Origin: Natrinema zhouii
Lineage (GTDB): Archaea; Halobacteriota; Halobacteria; Halobacteriales; Natrialbaceae
Length of the DNA: 64,000 nucleotides
Direction of reading: 5' to 3'
Assembly (NCBI RefSeq): GCF_013456555.2
Contig: NZ_CP084883.1
Location: 372,001 to 436,000 of the forward strand
Positions 62,435-64,000 of this stretch are shown piece by piece. The position numbers and the translations under genes are program-made. The notes beneath the pieces are model-generated. The model had not been told where the DNA came from. It saw only the letters and a program-made list of their open reading frames with translations, and did no database searches. Within the stretch, counting starts at the first letter, position 1, and each line of letters opens with the position of its first letter.

Positions 62435-62826
62435 GGTCTTGGGAATCTGGTACAATTAATATAGACTCGAAGCAATTCCTACTGTCACAGTCTTTGGACG
62501 GCGTGGTACCAATCTAACTGCTGCGTTTGTGCATGAACTAGCCGAGAAATACGATCTCTTCGAAGTCAAATTGCTCGTCGATGGCTATGGATATCTAATT
62601 CCCTCTCTCGATTAGGACTGAGCGGTCAGTTCGACTACGTCGATCAAAACCTAATCGAAAAGTAGTTTCACACCTTCAAGATACGCGTTGACTGCTTTCA
62701 TAACTCGTGGGTGGGGAAGTCGGGTGTGCGTCAGGAACTGACTTGAGCAATTTGTACACTACTATAACGCACAACGGCCGTACCAATCACTCACTGGACA
62801 GATACTATTGGAGGTGCTCAACTAGA
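62435..62826 (+). pseudogene. IS6-type transposase remnant
   Basis: In changing frames the plus strand reads FGRRGTNLTAAFVHELAEKYD, KLLVDGYGYL, NLIEK, FHTFKIRVDCFHNSWVG and QFVHYYNAQRPYQSL, ending EVLN and a stop. This is the middle and C-terminal part of a haloarchaeal IS6-type transposase, with DDE aspartate region (LVDGYGYL) and glutamate region. There are at least three frame disruptions and an amber after IEK. No inverted terminal repeats were located. It is related to the fragments near 3.7-3.95 kb. Confidence 0.75.
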
Positions 62827-62940
62827 CTCTGCCACCTGCTCACTTCTCAAACTGGCCTCACTAGACACTGCCATTTTATCGTCGTGATCGCCGGACTATA
62901 CGACGCGCATGTTTCCTTCTGGAAGCAGCACTCAAAGTGG

Positions 62941-63516
62941 TCAGTCGTCGGTAACGGTAACCGGTTCCGGCTGCGACCCAACGTGCTTGAGGTGGGCACG
63001 GATTGTCGGCGTGGCGAGGTAGCAGCCATACGCTAAGGCGAGACCGACGGCAAGGTCCGTGAGCCAGTGGATGCCGAGATATAGCGTGGAGGCGAGGATG
63101 GTCCCGGTGACCGCCCAACTGCGCCGTTTGTATCCACTGGGTGCGTGGAGGGACGCAGTCGCGGCGAGGCCAGCGTGTAGGCTCGGAAATGCCTTCTGAA
63201 GGGTATCGACATTCTTCATGAATGTCTGAACCGGGCCGGTGGATTCATAGAGTACCGGCTCGACGCCTTGCAGGTAGTATCCGGTGACGCCGGCGGGCAC
63301 GAAATAGAAGAATGGCATGGACACAAGGAGGAGAGTCGTGTACGTGGCGACGTAATCAAGTGCTTGAGTGCGGCCGTGGCGATACTTCAAACTAATGTAC
63401 GTAGCGAGGAGCAGCGCGGGGTACACAAGAAGGTAGACGATGACAAACAGCGTGGTTAGGATAAGGTTTGGGTCGGGCTGGAGTACTGCGACGGCGTTTC
63501 CCTCAAAAGCGTACAT
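62941..63516 (-). CDS. PAP2-superfamily membrane phosphatase (AUR1/inositol phosphotransferase type), N-terminus possibly lost
   Basis: The 191-residue protein has several membrane helices and the conserved phosphatase segments FPSLHAG (about 115-121) and GIHWLTDLAVG (about 148-158), with the two catalytic histidines. The first motif (K-x6-RP) of classical PAP2 enzymes is not seen, as in AUR1-like members. Upstream in the same frame, from an ATG at 63630, 28 residues (MRPPLDLRDACYIAVVLVVS...) look like the missing first membrane helix but are cut off by a TAG at 63546-63544. So either the gene now starts at 63516 without that helix, or it is a recent pseudogene. It would dephosphorylate a lipid or isoprenoid phosphate. 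Confidence 0.65.
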   Translation of the reverse strand: MYAFEGNAVAVLQPDPNLILTTLFVIVYLLVYPALLLATYISLKYRHGRTQALDYVATYTTLLLVSMPFFYFVPAGVTGYYLQGVEPVLYESTGPVQTFMKNVDTLQKAFPSLHAGLAATASLHAPSGYKRRSWAVTGTILASTLYLGIHWLTDLAVGLALAYGCYLATPTIRAHLKHVGSQPEPVTVTDD

Positions 63517-63630
63517 GAGGTCTGTGCGGAGCGGATACGGTGACTATCTGGATGCCATGCCGGCGATACCCGAAACGACGAGTACCACCGCAATGTAACA
63601 GGCATCGCGAAGGTCAAGTGGAGGACGCAT

Positions 63631-64000
63631 CAATCCGGGTATTGAAAATTGTTCTCTAAATACCTATTGGTTATGAAAAAGTAGTGTATCCCACATGAAT
63701 TGCTCCCGCATTGTCGGAACAGTGGGCATATGTCGCGAATTAGTGTTGTCGACATTGCTAATAGATAGTGTCCCACATGATCATATTTCATCCTGAATTT
63801 ATTATATGTAGGGGTGGTGTTACCATTGGTAAAGAAATACGGTTACAGGCGCTGATTAGAGACTGGCATTGTCTCAGCCTCGTCCGGCGGTAGCTGTTTC
63901 CTTCGGTTCTCTGAACGTTCTGAGGTTTCTTGCGGAAACTATATTTCGAGTTCTGAACAGTCTCCATCCGCTCTCGAGACAATATACTTATACTATGGGA
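63631..64000. other. AT-rich right end without a recognised gene
   Basis: No gene is supported here. The stretch is clearly AT-richer than the rest of the window. It contains a perfect 13-base palindrome TTACCATTGGTAA at 63820-63832 and two loose copies of a GTG(TA)TCCCACATGA motif near 63685 and 63768. A gene to the right of base 64000 may use a promoter here. Confidence 0.4.

Noticed and set aside
63544..63546. TAG read as pyrrolysine or by programmed readthrough in the PAP2 gene
   Set aside because: Haloarchaea are not known to encode pyrrolysine, and no supporting structure was seen. A point mutation or a later start is simpler.
1..64000. tRNA, rRNA or riboswitch genes
   Set aside because: I looked through the spacers for cloverleaf-type or conserved rRNA stretches and recognised none. 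A covariance-model search was not possible here.

Overview
The window reads as chromosomal DNA of a halophilic archaeon (class Halobacteria). Base composition is high in G+C. The predicted proteins are strongly acidic. Secreted proteins carry Tat signals, including Tat lipoboxes on solute-binding proteins. Many genes have an archaeal TATA box 25-32 bases before the ATG, as for leaderless mRNAs. A thiolase is paired with a DUF35 protein, and all transposon scars are haloarchaeal IS6-type. No rRNA, tRNA or CRISPR array was found.

Layout. 1-7.9 kb: a truncated sugar-type solute-binding lipoprotein, a D-2-hydroxyacid dehydrogenase, two IclR regulators separated by IS debris, a zinc alcohol dehydrogenase and a HEAT-repeat protein. 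8.0-15.6 kb: a complete peptide/opine/nickel-type (Dpp/Opp) ABC importer with both ATPases fused in one polypeptide, two permeases, a Tat lipoprotein binding protein and two small two-helix membrane proteins not normally part of such systems. 15.8-47.7 kb: a large carbohydrate block. It holds two very large secreted heparinase II/III-like proteins (1260 and 1385 aa, the second with two PKD domains), GH3 and GH20 hexosaminidase-like enzymes, a PIG-L deacetylase, a Cys-type sulfatase, an esterase-like alpha/beta hydrolase, three Gfo/Idh/MocA oxidoreductases, an SDR, a sugar isomerase/epimerase, an N-acyl-D-amino-acid deacylase, a SelA-like PLP enzyme, an FAH-family enzyme, a luciferase-like oxidoreductase and a DapA/KDG-aldolase-family lyase. 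47.7-49.3 kb: gene debris. 49.3-61.8 kb: an IclR regulator, an F420/FMN-type oxidoreductase, and fatty-acid or short-chain acyl-CoA genes (enoyl-CoA hydratase, CoA-transferase, acyl-CoA dehydrogenase, 3-hydroxyacyl-CoA dehydrogenase, thiolase plus DUF35, thioesterase, acyl-CoA synthetase, methylmalonyl-CoA mutase catalytic subunit). 61.8-64 kb: a decayed end of the mutase operon, an IS6 scar and a PAP2 membrane phosphatase with an in-frame stop.

How it may work together (inference): secreted lyases, hexosaminidases, sulfatase and deacetylase would break a sulfated, N-acetylated, uronate-containing polysaccharide. The importer would take up fragments. A non-phosphorylative oxidative route could turn N-acetylhexosamine into N-acetyl-hexosaminate (dehydrogenase), hexosaminate (D-aminoacylase-like deacylase), 2-keto-3-deoxygluconate (SelA-like ammonia lyase) and pyruvate (DapA-family aldolase). 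Similar ATGGT/ACCAT palindromes lie between TATA box and start codon of two genes of this block, with related half-sites before two more, suggesting one shared regulator.
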